DNA of 49,522 nucleotides from an uncultured Clostridia bacterium (lineage in GTDB: Bacteria; Bacillota; Clostridia; Christensenellales; Borkfalkiaceae). A program made the translations under genes and the position numbers. Positions 14,869 to 22,987 of this stretch are shown here, piece after piece. The notes beneath the pieces were generated by a model, which saw nothing but the letters and a program-made list of their open reading frames with translations, was not told the DNA's origin and did no database searches. Location of the stretch: positions 1 through 49,522 of the forward strand of contig CAKQKN010000110.1 of NCBI GenBank assembly GCA_934249215.1, given 5' to 3'. Position 1 is the first letter of the stretch. Each line of letters opens with the position of its first letter.

Positions 14869-16847
14869 ACAGCCTCAACCTCCGACAAAATCTGGTTCGT
14901 GGAGAATCCCGAAAGATCCATTGCACCCGACGGGCAAGTTACGGTGCAAGCGCCGCAGCCCTGACATACGGCGGGATTTACGTAAGCAACCCTCCTCGTT
15001 TCGGTCTTGCCTCCGCCTATTCTGAATTCCTTATTTATATAGCTTATCGCACCGTAAGCGCATACGTTAGCACACTGCGAGCAGCCGTTGCACATATTCT
15101 CGTCCGAATGCGCGATGCACGGGTTGGTTTTGAGTTTGTCTTTCGCGAGAAGTCCGAGCACCTTTGCCGCACACGCCGAAGCCTGAGAAACGGTTTCGGG
15201 AATGTCTTTCGGACCCTGGCACACGCCCGCGAGATACACGCCCGCCGTCGGGCTTTCGACCGGACGGAGTTTGGGGTGCGATTCGTTCATGAAGTTGTTC
15301 GTGTCGATGCTCGCCGTAAGCATAGTCGCGATCTTTCTGACGGACGGCTCGGGTTCGATCGCCGTCGCGAGAACGACGAGGTCGGACGGAATGACGACTT
15401 GCTCGTTTTCGATGAGGTTGCTGCCCTGCACCATAAGCTTGCCGTTTTCGTTATATACCTTGCCGACCATACCTTTGATATAATCGACGCCGTATTGTTC
15501 GACCGCGCGACGATAGAATTCGTCGTAGTTCTTACCGGGAGTTCTCACGTCGATATAAAACACGTGAACTTCGGTGTCGGGATATTTTTCTCTGATCAGC
15601 ATCGCGTGTTTCGCCGTATACATACAGCAGATTTTCGAGCAGTACGGTTTTCCGCAACCGGACACGTCGCGCGAGCCTACGCATTGAATAAAGGTGATAA
15701 CCTTGGGGTGAGTATTGTCGGACGGCCGAAGCAGAACGCCGTTCGTCGGACCAGCCGCGTTCATAAGTCTTTCGAGTTCGAGCGAAGTTATAACGTCCTT
15801 GTTGTCGCTGTAACCGTACTCGTTGAACGCGTCCACCTTGATCGGTCTGAAACCCGTCGCAACGACGATCGCGCCGTATTCGCGCTCGATGAATTCGTCT
15901 TTCATCTCGTAATTGATCGCTCCGGCGCCGCAGTTCATTTTGCAAAGCCCGCATTTGCCGGTCTTGAGCTTAATACACTGTTCGGGATCGATAACCGCAA
16001 CGTTAGGTATCGCCTGCGCGAACGGAATATAGATCGCGGAGCGATTGTTGAGATTCATATTGAACTCGTTAAGTCCTTTCTTCGACGGACATTTTTCCAT
16101 ACATACCTTACAACCGGTACATTTGGTTTCGTCGACGTATCTCGCTTTCTTTCTGATTTTGACCTTGAAATTACCGACGAAGCCCTTGACTTCCTCGACT
16201 TCGGAATAAGAAAGAATGTCGATTTTCTCGTTTTGCGCGCAATCGACCATTTTCGGCGTAAGAATACACGCGGAGCAGTCGAGCGTCGGGAACGTCTTGT
16301 CGAGTTGCGCCATTCTGCCGCCGATCGTGGGGTTCTTTTCCACGATATCCACGGGATAACCCGCTTCCGCTATGTCGAGAGCCGCCTGAATACCTGCGAT
16401 ACCGCCGCCGATGACGAGCGCACGTTTGGTAACGGGGCTTTCGCCCGCGGTGAGCGGCGCGTCGAGGCGAACCTTCGCGATCGCAGTGCGAACAAGAATA
16501 AGAGCTTTCTCGGTCGCTTCTTCCATATCTTTATGTATCCAGGAACATTGCTCGCGCAGGTTGGCTATTTCCACCATAAACGAGTTTAGTCCGACGCTTT
16601 CCGCCGCCTTTCTGAAAGTCTGTTCATGCATTCTGGGCGAGCAGGAACCAATGACCGCGCCGTCAAGTTTATAGTCGATTATCGCTTTTTTGATAAGCTG
16701 TTGCCCGTTTTCCGAGCACATATACTGGTAATCGGCGGAAAAAACCACTCCGGGCTCGGCTTTAATAGCCTCGGCAACACGCCGCACGTCCACGGTCGCG
16801 GCGATATTGCTTCCACACCAACAAATAAATACACCAATTCTACGCAT
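14856..16847 (-). CDS. hdrA: HdrA, electron-bifurcating flavoprotein
   Basis: A 663-residue HdrA of normal length: an N-terminal Fe-S domain (VFICWCGSNIA; CSPRMHEQTFR; REQCSW), the FAD Rossmann motif VIGGGIAGIQAA with IVEKNPTIGGRMAQLDKTFP, an inserted ferredoxin part (CTGCKVCMEKCPSK; CGLCKMNC), the typical FIQCVGSRD, and C-terminal 4Fe-4S motifs CNGCSQCANVC and CQGCGACTVTCP. No selenocysteine is used. HdrA carries the bifurcating FAD, sending one electron to a high-potential acceptor through HdrBC and one to ferredoxin. It lies 96 bases after hdrC with a weak ribosome site and overlaps flxD. Confidence 0.94.
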   Translation of the reverse strand: MRRIGVFICWCGSNIAATVDVRRVAEAIKAEPGVVFSADYQYMCSENGQQLIKKAIIDYKLDGAVIGSCSPRMHEQTFRKAAESVGLNSFMVEIANLREQCSWIHKDMEEATEKALILVRTAIAKVRLDAPLTAGESPVTKRALVIGGGIAGIQAALDIAEAGYPVDIVEKNPTIGGRMAQLDKTFPTLDCSACILTPKMVDCAQNEKIDILSYSEVEEVKGFVGNFKVKIRKKARYVDETKCTGCKVCMEKCPSKKGLNEFNMNLNNRSAIYIPFAQAIPNVAVIDPEQCIKLKTGKCGLCKMNCGAGAINYEMKDEFIEREYGAIVVATGFRPIKVDAFNEYGYSDNKDVITSLELERLMNAAGPTNGVLLRPSDNTHPKVITFIQCVGSRDVSGCGKPYCSKICCMYTAKHAMLIREKYPDTEVHVFYIDVRTPGKNYDEFYRRAVEQYGVDYIKGMVGKVYNENGKLMVQGSNLIENEQVVIPSDLVVLATAIEPEPSVRKIATMLTASIDTNNFMNESHPKLRPVESPTAGVYLAGVCQGPKDIPETVSQASACAAKVLGLLAKDKLKTNPCIAHSDENMCNGCSQCANVCAYGAISYINKEFRIGGGKTETRRVAYVNPAVCQGCGACTVTCPSGAMDLSGFSTNQILSEVEAVCKK

Positions 16848-16943
16848 TTTCGGTTATCTTACTCCGTTTTTCTTAATCTCCGATTTTCTTAATCACATGT
16901 TTCGTCATTTTTAATCGTGTCGTTATCTTTCTTTGCGTTCACT

Positions 16944-17336
16944 TTACTTCTTATATTTTCTGAACGCGCTCACGAAAAGCTGTTGCGGAACGGTTTCGTC
17001 GACGAGCGGCGGAATTTCCTCGGCTTTCAGCGCGTCGCCGCCCTGCATTCTGACGACGGTCGTGCGAACTGCCTCTATCACGCCTTGCGGCGCAACTCCT
17101 CTCGGGCAACGCTCGACGCATTCCATACAGGAAAGACAATTCCAGATCGATTTGCTTTTCAGAAGCTTGTCGACCTTACCTTCTATGATATACGACACGA
17201 ACTGATGCGGACGAACGTCCATATCCTTATATGCGGGACATCTGCCCGAACATTTGCCGCATTTCATGCACTTGCGCACTTCCGTTCCCGAAAGCAAAAG
17301 AATATTTTCAACGAGAAGTTTTTTGTCGTCGGTCAT
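16944..17336 (-). CDS. hdrC: HdrC, 2[4Fe-4S] subunit
   Basis: A 130-residue HdrC with CMKCGKCSGRCP (23-34) and CLSCMECVERCP (67-78). It passes electrons from HdrA to HdrB. Its ATG overlaps the hdrB stop. The length is shorter than some methanogen HdrC proteins but normal for bacterial ones. Confidence 0.92.
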   Translation of the reverse strand: MTDDKKLLVENILLLSGTEVRKCMKCGKCSGRCPAYKDMDVRPHQFVSYIIEGKVDKLLKSKSIWNCLSCMECVERCPRGVAPQGVIEAVRTTVVRMQGGDALKAEEIPPLVDETVPQQLFVSAFRKYKK

Positions 17337-18112
17337 TCTTTCACCCCCAGAGCCTCGGCAAGAAGTTCGGTAAAATATACCGGTTCGAGCTGCGTGTCGT
17401 TAAATTTCTTAAGGTTATAAAGGCACAGCGGGCATGCCGTCACGACGACTTCCGCACCCTTTTCCGCCGCGCTTTTAAGGATCATTCCGCTTCTTCTTTC
17501 GGGAAGCGCGGGATTCTTCACGCCGACGTATGCGCCGCAACACTCGTTTCTCATCGGATACCTGACGGGCGTTCCGCCGATCGCCTTGATGAAGTCCTCG
17601 AGTATCGAGGGATTTTCGGGGTTATCGAACGCCATAACCTTGCTCGGACGGAGCAAAAGACATCCGTAATATGCGGCTATAGGTCGTTTAATCGGGTTTA
17701 CGACCTTTTTCGCGATTTCGTCGAAGCCCACTTTGTCGCGCAGCATTTCGAGATAATGAATAACGCGGGTTTCCCCCGAATACGGCGTTTCGAGAGCCAG
17801 ATAGTTGTTGGCTTTCGTGCGGATATTCTCGTCGTTTTTCATGTCGTCGTTAACGCGCTTTATGACGTTATGACAAGCGGAGCAAAGCGTAAGCAGTTCA
17901 CCGCCGTTTTTCGCAGCATAGTCGAGCGCGCGCACAGCCGAAAGCTTGTTCGCGATTTCGTCGCGCGCGGTGGGATAAACCGCGCCGCAGCATTGCCAGT
18001 CTTCGATTTCCTGCATTTCTATCCCAAGCGCGGAAGCCGACGCCCTCGCATAGCGATCGAGGTCTTTCGCCTTGGTTTTAAGGGTGCACCCCGGATAGTA
18101 ACAAATTTTCAT
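17333..18112 (-). CDS. hdrB: HdrB, CCG-domain subunit
   Basis: A 259-residue HdrB. It begins MKICYYPGCTL and has two CCG-type cysteine sets: CCGAVYP with CSACHNVIKRVN, and YYGCLLLRP, ECCGAYVG with ACPLCLYNL. In methanogens these bind the non-cubane 4Fe-4S clusters that cleave CoM-S-S-CoB. This organism is not a methanogen, so the natural partner is another disulfide or, as the operon suggests, the FrdAB pair. AGAGG precedes the chosen ATG; an in-frame start 27 codons upstream is unlikely. A motif-like sequence at 17677-17692 is coding. Confidence 0.93.
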   Translation of the reverse strand: MKICYYPGCTLKTKAKDLDRYARASASALGIEMQEIEDWQCCGAVYPTARDEIANKLSAVRALDYAAKNGGELLTLCSACHNVIKRVNDDMKNDENIRTKANNYLALETPYSGETRVIHYLEMLRDKVGFDEIAKKVVNPIKRPIAAYYGCLLLRPSKVMAFDNPENPSILEDFIKAIGGTPVRYPMRNECCGAYVGVKNPALPERRSGMILKSAAEKGAEVVVTACPLCLYNLKKFNDTQLEPVYFTELLAEALGVKE

Positions 18113-18213
18113 ATCGAACCTCTTCAATGAATCGACACCCGAACGAAGCGTATTCCGATCAGGCAAAGGAGAATTTATCCCCAGCCGATGCACGGGGATA
18201 AGAACGCTCCCCG

Positions 18214-19587
18214 TTACTTTATTTTCGCCATCTCTTCGGGATGGAATACTTCGTCGAATTTTTCCGGCGTAAGGAACCCGAGTTTCACGCAGGCTTCTTT
18301 GAGCGAAATGTTTTCTTTATAGGCAAGTTTTGACGTTTTCGCCGCGTTTTCGTAACCGATATACGGATTGAGCGCGGTTACGAGCATAAGCGAATTGTGC
18401 AGGTTGTGCGCCATTTTTTCCTTGTTCGCCTTGATTCCGACCGCGCAGTTCTTGTTGAACGAACGGATACCGTCGGCGAGCAGTCTTGCCGACTGCAGGA
18501 AGTTATAAATGATCACGGGCATAAACACGTTAAGTTCGAAATTGCCCTGCGACGCACCCATAGAAACGGCTACGTCGTTCGCCATAACCTGAACGGCAAC
18601 CATAGTGAGTGCTTCGCACTGCGTGGGATTGACTTTACCGGGCATTATGGACGAGCCGGGTTCGTTCTCGGGAATGAATATCTCGCCGAGCCCGCATCTC
18701 GGACCGGACGCCAGCCAACGCACGTCGTTCGCGATCTTCATAAGATTGCACGCAAGAGCTTTCATCGCGCCGTGAGCGAACACGAGCGCGTCTTTGGACG
18801 TGAGCGCGTGGAATTTATTGTCCGACGTAACGAAAGTCTTGCCGGTAAGTTCGGATACGCGAGCCGCGACTTCGGTGTCGAATCCCTCGGGCGCGTTAAG
18901 TCCGGTGCCGACGGCTGTACCGCCGAGCGCAAGTTCCTTAAGCCCTTTAAGCGAAAGCGAAATCTGTTCTTTCGTTTTTTCGAGCATCGCGCGCCAACCG
19001 CTTATTTCTTGCGAAAAAGCGATTGGAACCGCGTCTTGCAAATGCGTTCTTCCGCTCTTTACGACGCCGTAGTTTTCTTCTTCGAGCCTTTTAAAAGTCG
19101 CGATAAGTTCGTCGATCGACGGGAAAAGCGAATCCTCGATCGCAAGCACCGCCGCAATGTGCATAGCGGTGGGGAACGTGTCGTTCGAACTCTGACTCTT
19201 GTTTATGTCGTCGTTGGGGTGAAGAAGTTTCTTCCCCGCGATTTCGTTACCGCGGTTCGCGATTACTTCGTTCGCGTTCATGTTCGACTGCGTGCCGCTT
19301 CCGGTCTGCCAGACGACGAGCGGAAAATGCTCGTTAAGGCTTCCCGAAATAACTTCGTCGCAAGCCGCGCAAATGGCGTTTTTCTTTTCTTCTGAAAGTT
19401 TCCCGAGCGCGAAGTTGGCAAGCGCCGCGGCTTTTTTCAGAATGCCGAAGGCATGCGTGATCTCGCGGGGCATAACCTCCGTTCCGATAAGAAAGTTTTC
19501 GTGGCTGCGCTCGGTCTGGGCAGCCCAATATTTGTCGGCGGGGACTTTAACCTCGCCCATCGTGTCTTTTTCTATGCGATATTCCAT
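18214..19587 (-). CDS. fumC: Fumarate hydratase, class II
   Basis: A 457-residue class II fumarase of typical length with SGSGTQSNMNANEV, the signature GSSIMPGKVNP and GRTHLQDAVP. It interconverts malate and fumarate without an Fe-S cluster. It lies between malate dehydrogenase (76-base gap) and the hdr genes (101-base gap), so it feeds fumarate to the reductase encoded downstream. The ribosome site is weak. Confidence 0.95.
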   Translation of the reverse strand: MEYRIEKDTMGEVKVPADKYWAAQTERSHENFLIGTEVMPREITHAFGILKKAAALANFALGKLSEEKKNAICAACDEVISGSLNEHFPLVVWQTGSGTQSNMNANEVIANRGNEIAGKKLLHPNDDINKSQSSNDTFPTAMHIAAVLAIEDSLFPSIDELIATFKRLEEENYGVVKSGRTHLQDAVPIAFSQEISGWRAMLEKTKEQISLSLKGLKELALGGTAVGTGLNAPEGFDTEVAARVSELTGKTFVTSDNKFHALTSKDALVFAHGAMKALACNLMKIANDVRWLASGPRCGLGEIFIPENEPGSSIMPGKVNPTQCEALTMVAVQVMANDVAVSMGASQGNFELNVFMPVIIYNFLQSARLLADGIRSFNKNCAVGIKANKEKMAHNLHNSLMLVTALNPYIGYENAAKTSKLAYKENISLKEACVKLGFLTPEKFDEVFHPEEMAKIK

Positions 19588-19663
19588 ATTTCCGATACGT
19601 TATTCTCTCTACGTTTCTTCGTTTCGTCGTCCGTCGCGTCCGTTTTAATCCGCACCCCGCGAA

Positions 19664-20608
19664 TTAAAACTCGATCTGCGAAATGGTAGCCTTAAGAACT
19701 TCCGCGCTCTTGTGGAGCTGTTCGATCTCGTCGGCGGTAAGCGCAGGGTTGATCTTTCCGCAGATTCCGCCGCGGCCTACGATATTGATCGTACTGAGGC
19801 AAACGTCTTCGACGCCATATTCGCCGTGCATCATCGAGGAAACGGTCATAGCGGTGTTGGAACCTTCGAGAATGGATTTGCAGATATGGCAAACGGTCGA
19901 AGCGATTGCATAGAACGTAGCGCCCTTTCTCGAAATGACTTTTGCGCCCGATTCGCGAACGTATTTTTCGATTTCGTCGGTGTCGAGAACGGGGTTAAGT
20001 TTGCTTCCGCCCTCAACCGCTTTCTGATAGTGAAGAAGAGGAACGCCGGCAACGGTCGCGATCGACCAGGGAACGAAGCCCGAATCGCCGTGTTCGCCGA
20101 ACATATACGCGTGAACGTTTCCGACCTCGAGACCGCAATATTCGGCGATTCTCGAACGCAGACGAGCAGTGTCGATGATAGCACCCGAACCGATAATCTT
20201 GTTTTCGGGAATGCCCGACAAACGGCAGAAAGAATAAGTCAGAACGTCGACGGGATTTGAAACCATTACGTAAACGGCGTCGGGCGCGTATTTGGTAATA
20301 TTCGGGATTATCGACTTCTGAATTTCGATATTCGTCTTGATAAGCTCGAGTCTTGACTGTCCGGGCTTTCTCGCGATACCGGAGGTGATAACCACTATGT
20401 CGGAATTATTCGCGTCCTCGTAATTTCCGGCATATACCTTGCAGGAACTGTCGTAGGAAAGTCCCTGACGAATGTCGAGAGCTTCGCCCAACGCGCGTTC
20501 ACCGTTAATATCGATGATGACAATTTCGTCGGCAAGGCCTCTGCAAGTGAGCGAATAAGCGATCGTCGATCCGACTCTTCCGCTTCCGATAATCGTGATT
20601 TTGTTCAT
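19664..20608 (-). CDS. mdh: Malate dehydrogenase (LDH-like scaffold)
   Basis: A 314-residue NAD-dependent member of the LDH/MDH family: GSGRVGST (8-15), D33 after the second strand for NAD(H), SNPVDVLTYSF, and the catalytic MFGEHGDSG. The overall sequence is closer to L-lactate dehydrogenases, but the substrate loop reads ARKPGQSR with arginine at position 80, the residue that selects oxaloacetate over pyruvate (glutamine in LDH). With fumarase and PEPCK in the same block, malate dehydrogenase is the right call. AGGAGGG lies upstream. It starts 74 bases after rex. Confidence 0.87.
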   Translation of the reverse strand: MNKITIIGSGRVGSTIAYSLTCRGLADEIVIIDINGERALGEALDIRQGLSYDSSCKVYAGNYEDANNSDIVVITSGIARKPGQSRLELIKTNIEIQKSIIPNITKYAPDAVYVMVSNPVDVLTYSFCRLSGIPENKIIGSGAIIDTARLRSRIAEYCGLEVGNVHAYMFGEHGDSGFVPWSIATVAGVPLLHYQKAVEGGSKLNPVLDTDEIEKYVRESGAKVISRKGATFYAIASTVCHICKSILEGSNTAMTVSSMMHGEYGVEDVCLSTINIVGRGGICGKINPALTADEIEQLHKSAEVLKATISQIEF

Positions 20609-20682
20609 ATTCTTACTTACCCTCCTTTGTGGCAGTGAAAAATTATTTCTTATTTTAAAGATTATTTCTTTTTTTCGTTTTT

Positions 20683-21291
20683 TTACTTTGCGAGCAGAAC
20701 CGCGAGCGACGCAGCCACGTTCACGTTGTTGACCTTAACGTCTTTCGGAACAGACAATATCACAGGCGAAAAATTAAGGATCCGTTTGATTCCGCACGCC
20801 GTAAGCTCGTCGCAAACGATCTGCGCGTTCGATTCGGGAACGGTCAGAATGCCGATCTCCGGGTGATTTTCGTCGCAGAACGATTTGAGCGTGTCCACCC
20901 CGTAAATGGGTTTTCCGAAATGCGCAAGCCCGCACTTTCTCTCGTCGCGATCGAACGCCGCGAGAATTTCCGTTCCGTACTCGGAAAAGCCCTCGTACGA
21001 AAGAAGCGCAAGCCCGAGTTTTCCCGCGCCTACTATAATCGCATGGTGCTTCTCGTTACTGCGGAGCATATTCTCAATGTGCTCGATCAGTTCTTCGGTT
21101 ACGTAGCCGATCCTGGGCTTCCCCGCACCGCTGACGAGCGCAAGGTCTTTTCTCACCTGCACTTCGCCGAGCCCGAGCGCGTCGGCAAGCCACTTGGACG
21201 AAACTGTCGGCTTCGTCCTGACGGCAGACTTCAGATAGTGAAGATACGTCGGCAACCTCGCAATGACCGACTTTGAAACGTTTTCAGCCAT
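20683..21291 (-). CDS. rex: Redox-sensing transcriptional repressor Rex
   Basis: A 202-residue Rex: an N-terminal winged helix (VSSKWLADALGLGEVQVRKDLA) and a Rossmann domain (IIVGAGKLGLALL) that reads the NADH/NAD+ ratio, ending in the swapped helix. GGAGG sits eight bases before the chosen ATG. It heads the succinate block directly upstream of mdh, so it is probably autoregulated and controls these NADH-consuming genes. I did not find a convincing TTGTGA...TCACAA-type operator, so its binding sites here are unproven. Confidence 0.93.
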   Translation of the reverse strand: MAENVSKSVIARLPTYLHYLKSAVRTKPTVSSKWLADALGLGEVQVRKDLALVSGAGKPRIGYVTEELIEHIENMLRSNEKHHAIIVGAGKLGLALLSYEGFSEYGTEILAAFDRDERKCGLAHFGKPIYGVDTLKSFCDENHPEIGILTVPESNAQIVCDELTACGIKRILNFSPVILSVPKDVKVNNVNVAASLAVLLAK

Positions 21292-21387
21292 TTTCCCGTC
21301 CTCCAGCGTCTTTGGCACAACTTTTTCGTATCAGCCGCACCCCCTCGCCTGACCGCGAGACGCTATCGACCTTTTTATATCGATAAC

Positions 21388-21416
21388 ATTATATCAATAA
21401 AAAAAATGAAAATCAA
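21388..21416 (-). promoter_or_regulatory. Strong sigma-A-type promoter of rex and the succinate block
   Basis: Minus-strand TTGATT, 17 bases, TATAAT, about 100 bases before rex. It is the best promoter seen for the block from rex to frdA. The rest of the gap 21292-21723 holds a possible divergent promoter and no gene I can support. Confidence 0.75.
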
Positions 21417-21648
21417 CCTTTTATACCATAATACTACACGATTCGCACACAGCTTTTTAATCGGCATATATCAAATCGTATATCACTGCCCGTTTTAAAC
21501 GGGTTCACAGCCCTTTTCGCATGTAAAAAGCTTACCCGCCTGTTCGGTTCACGAAGCATCGGTACGCCGCGCGCCGCACTCGCCCGAAAGTATATACGAT
21601 CGAGCCGCGCGCCAAAAACGTCAAAAACTTTTTCGTCCGCAGAAACGT

Positions 21649-21678
21649 TTGTCTTTTCCGCCGAACGCATGGTAAAAT
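21649..21678 (+). promoter_or_regulatory. Possible promoter of the TIR gene
   Basis: TTGTCT, about 18 bases, TAAAAT, followed 45 bases later by the gene. Weak match, positions approximate. Confidence 0.3.
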
Positions 21679-21723
21679 AAGCCGTGTTTACGGAATGCGA
21701 CTGCGTCAGCGCAAGGAGTAAAA

Positions 21724-22584
21724 ATGCAACCGAGATATTTTAATGAAAACGATTTAAATTCGCCTAAAAAACCGAAAATTCTGATCTCGATGCATCCGAT
21801 CGATCGGTGCGTCTGTTTCGAAAAACTGTGCGACGGAATACTCGAAAGGACAGACTGCGCTATTTGCTACCACGATTCGCCGTCGGACGGCGAACGAACG
21901 GATTTCGACGGCGTGGACTGCGTAATATGTTGCGTAACCGAAAAATACATAACGTGGAATAACAGTGGTTTCGTTTCCGAATGCCTCGGCGCAATAAAAA
22001 ACAACGTACCGCTTATCCCCGTTCTGTTCGAAAACGACATAGAAAATCTATTCAACACCCGAATCGGAAAAATACACCACATTAAAAACGCGGGGAGCCG
22101 AATTTCGGATGAAACGCTTGAGCAGATAGCTGAGAGAATCGACGAACTGAAAAGTCACTCTGCGCAAATCCCCGCTCGGTTTCACAGTTTCGAAAAACCG
22201 CTCATTTTTATCAGTTACAGAAAATGCGATTCGGAACAACTGAAAACGATCGTAAACTTGATAAACGCTTCGAAAAATGCCGAAAAAGCGACCGTGTGGT
22301 ACGACGAAAGCCTTAAAGCGGGATAGAATTTCAACGACGAGATCGCCGAACATATCCGCGACTGCAATCTGTTTTTAATGGTGATAACGCCGAACATGCT
22401 TATCCCCGGCAACTACGTTATGCGCGTCGAATATCCTCTCGCAGTCAAACTGAAAAAGCACGTAATCCCCGTAATCGCGGAAAAGACAGACTTGAAAGCG
22501 CTTTCCGCCTCGTTCCCGAAAATCCCCAAGTGCATCACCTGCACCCAGATCGAAAGCATCTTTGCAAAAATAAAAGAAGTTTAA
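21724..22584 (+). pseudogene. Tandem TIR-domain protein interrupted by an in-frame TAG
   Basis: Read through, the frame would encode 285 residues plus the stop position. AAGGAG precedes the ATG. Two TIR-like domains are visible: the first about residues 18-115 (KILISMHPID ... LIPVLFE, with SECLGA) and the second from about 160 (KPLIFISYRKCD ... HVIPVI). A TAG at 22324-22326 falls after WYDESLKAG, where TIR proteins continue, and the same frame goes on (NFNDEIAEHIRDCNLFLMVI ... YVMRVEYPLA) to a stop at 22584. The truncated product keeps the first domain but loses the part of the second domain with its likely catalytic glutamate. TIR proteins in bacteria are often NAD-cleaving anti-phage effectors. 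TAG ends ordinary genes here (dnaE), so recoding is unlikely. Plus strand and AT-rich, unlike neighbours. Confidence 0.8.
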
Positions 22585-22624
22585 GCACCTTCAAATCGAT
22601 GCGTAAACCCCAAAAAAACACTCA

Positions 22625-22640
22625 AATAATCAACCTATAG
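22625..22640 (+). repeat. Dispersed 16-bp motif, copy 3 (two differences)
   Basis: AATAATCAACCTATAG, 40 bases after the TIR gene, followed by a short T run. Confidence 0.5.
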
Positions 22641-22716
22641 CGGGACTTTTATCTTCTTACCGAAATTATTTACACACTTATTTTTAATCATAAAAAATAA
22701 TAACACTGAAAAAGTG

Positions 22717-22745
22717 TTGATTTTTTACTCGGATAATGTTACAAT
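22717..22745 (+). promoter_or_regulatory. Promoter of the SHOCT-protein leader
   Basis: TTGATT, 17 bases, TACAAT. The start near 22752 would give a leader of about 235 bases before the gene at 22988. Confidence 0.65.
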
Positions 22746-22782
22746 TCTTAATGCGACATTATCCTGAATAGCAAACAACATT

Positions 22783-22811
22783 CCCCGATTTTAACCGGGG
22801 CGGTTTTTAAC
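22783..22811 (+). promoter_or_regulatory. Hairpin with T run in the leader
   Basis: CCCCG and CGGGG pair around an eight-base loop, followed by CGGTTTTT. It could pause or partly terminate transcription early in the leader of the SHOCT gene. Confidence 0.4.
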
Positions 22812-22914
22812 ATGCAAACGAACGGACATAATACGATAGCCCGCGCGTTTCGTTTTACCGTTCGTTTTTAAAACAATGGATAGTGTCGCAACTTTGCGAA
22901 GCGTGCCAGCTATG

Positions 22915-22947
22915 GCGCCGTTTCGCGAGAAGCGGCGCTTTTATTTT
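22915..22947 (+). terminator. Intrinsic terminator inside a 5' leader (attenuator candidate)
   Basis: A 10-bp stem, GCGCCGTTTC against GAAGCGGCGC with one G-U, a GCGA tetraloop, then TTTTATTTT. It lies after the promoter and only 41 bases before the SHOCT gene start, so most transcripts should stop here unless the structure is switched. The gap 22585-22987 has no gene; besides the items listed it holds a small TCGCAA/TTGCGA stem at 22886-22899. Confidence 0.75.
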
Positions 22948-22987
22948 CCCGAAAATCGCCCCCAAAAAAAGAAAAGGAGAACAACCA

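Noticed and set aside
14745..16589. Long open frame on the plus strand opposite hdrA, and similar long frames opposite many genes
   Set aside because: They mirror GC-rich codon usage of the real minus-strand genes, have arginine/phenylalanine-rich nonsense composition, no ribosome sites and no recognisable domains.
16667..16683. Motif-like TTATAGTCGATTATCGC inside hdrA
   Set aside because: One base is missing from the motif and the sequence is fully explained as coding; likely chance or codon bias.
14856..18112. Selenocysteine in HdrA or HdrB
   Set aside because: Both frames are open throughout with cysteine at the expected positions and no in-frame TGA.
19664..20608. L-lactate dehydrogenase
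   Set aside because: The substrate loop has arginine rather than glutamine, and the neighbours are fumarase and PEPCK.
21434..21670. Short minus-strand ORF between rex and the TIR gene
   Set aside because: No ribosome site, no domain, and it overlaps the promoter region of the TIR gene.
22324..22326. TAG in the TIR gene as a recoded sense codon
   Set aside because: dnaE and the small multi-drug export gene end normally at TAG, so TAG is a real stop in this organism.
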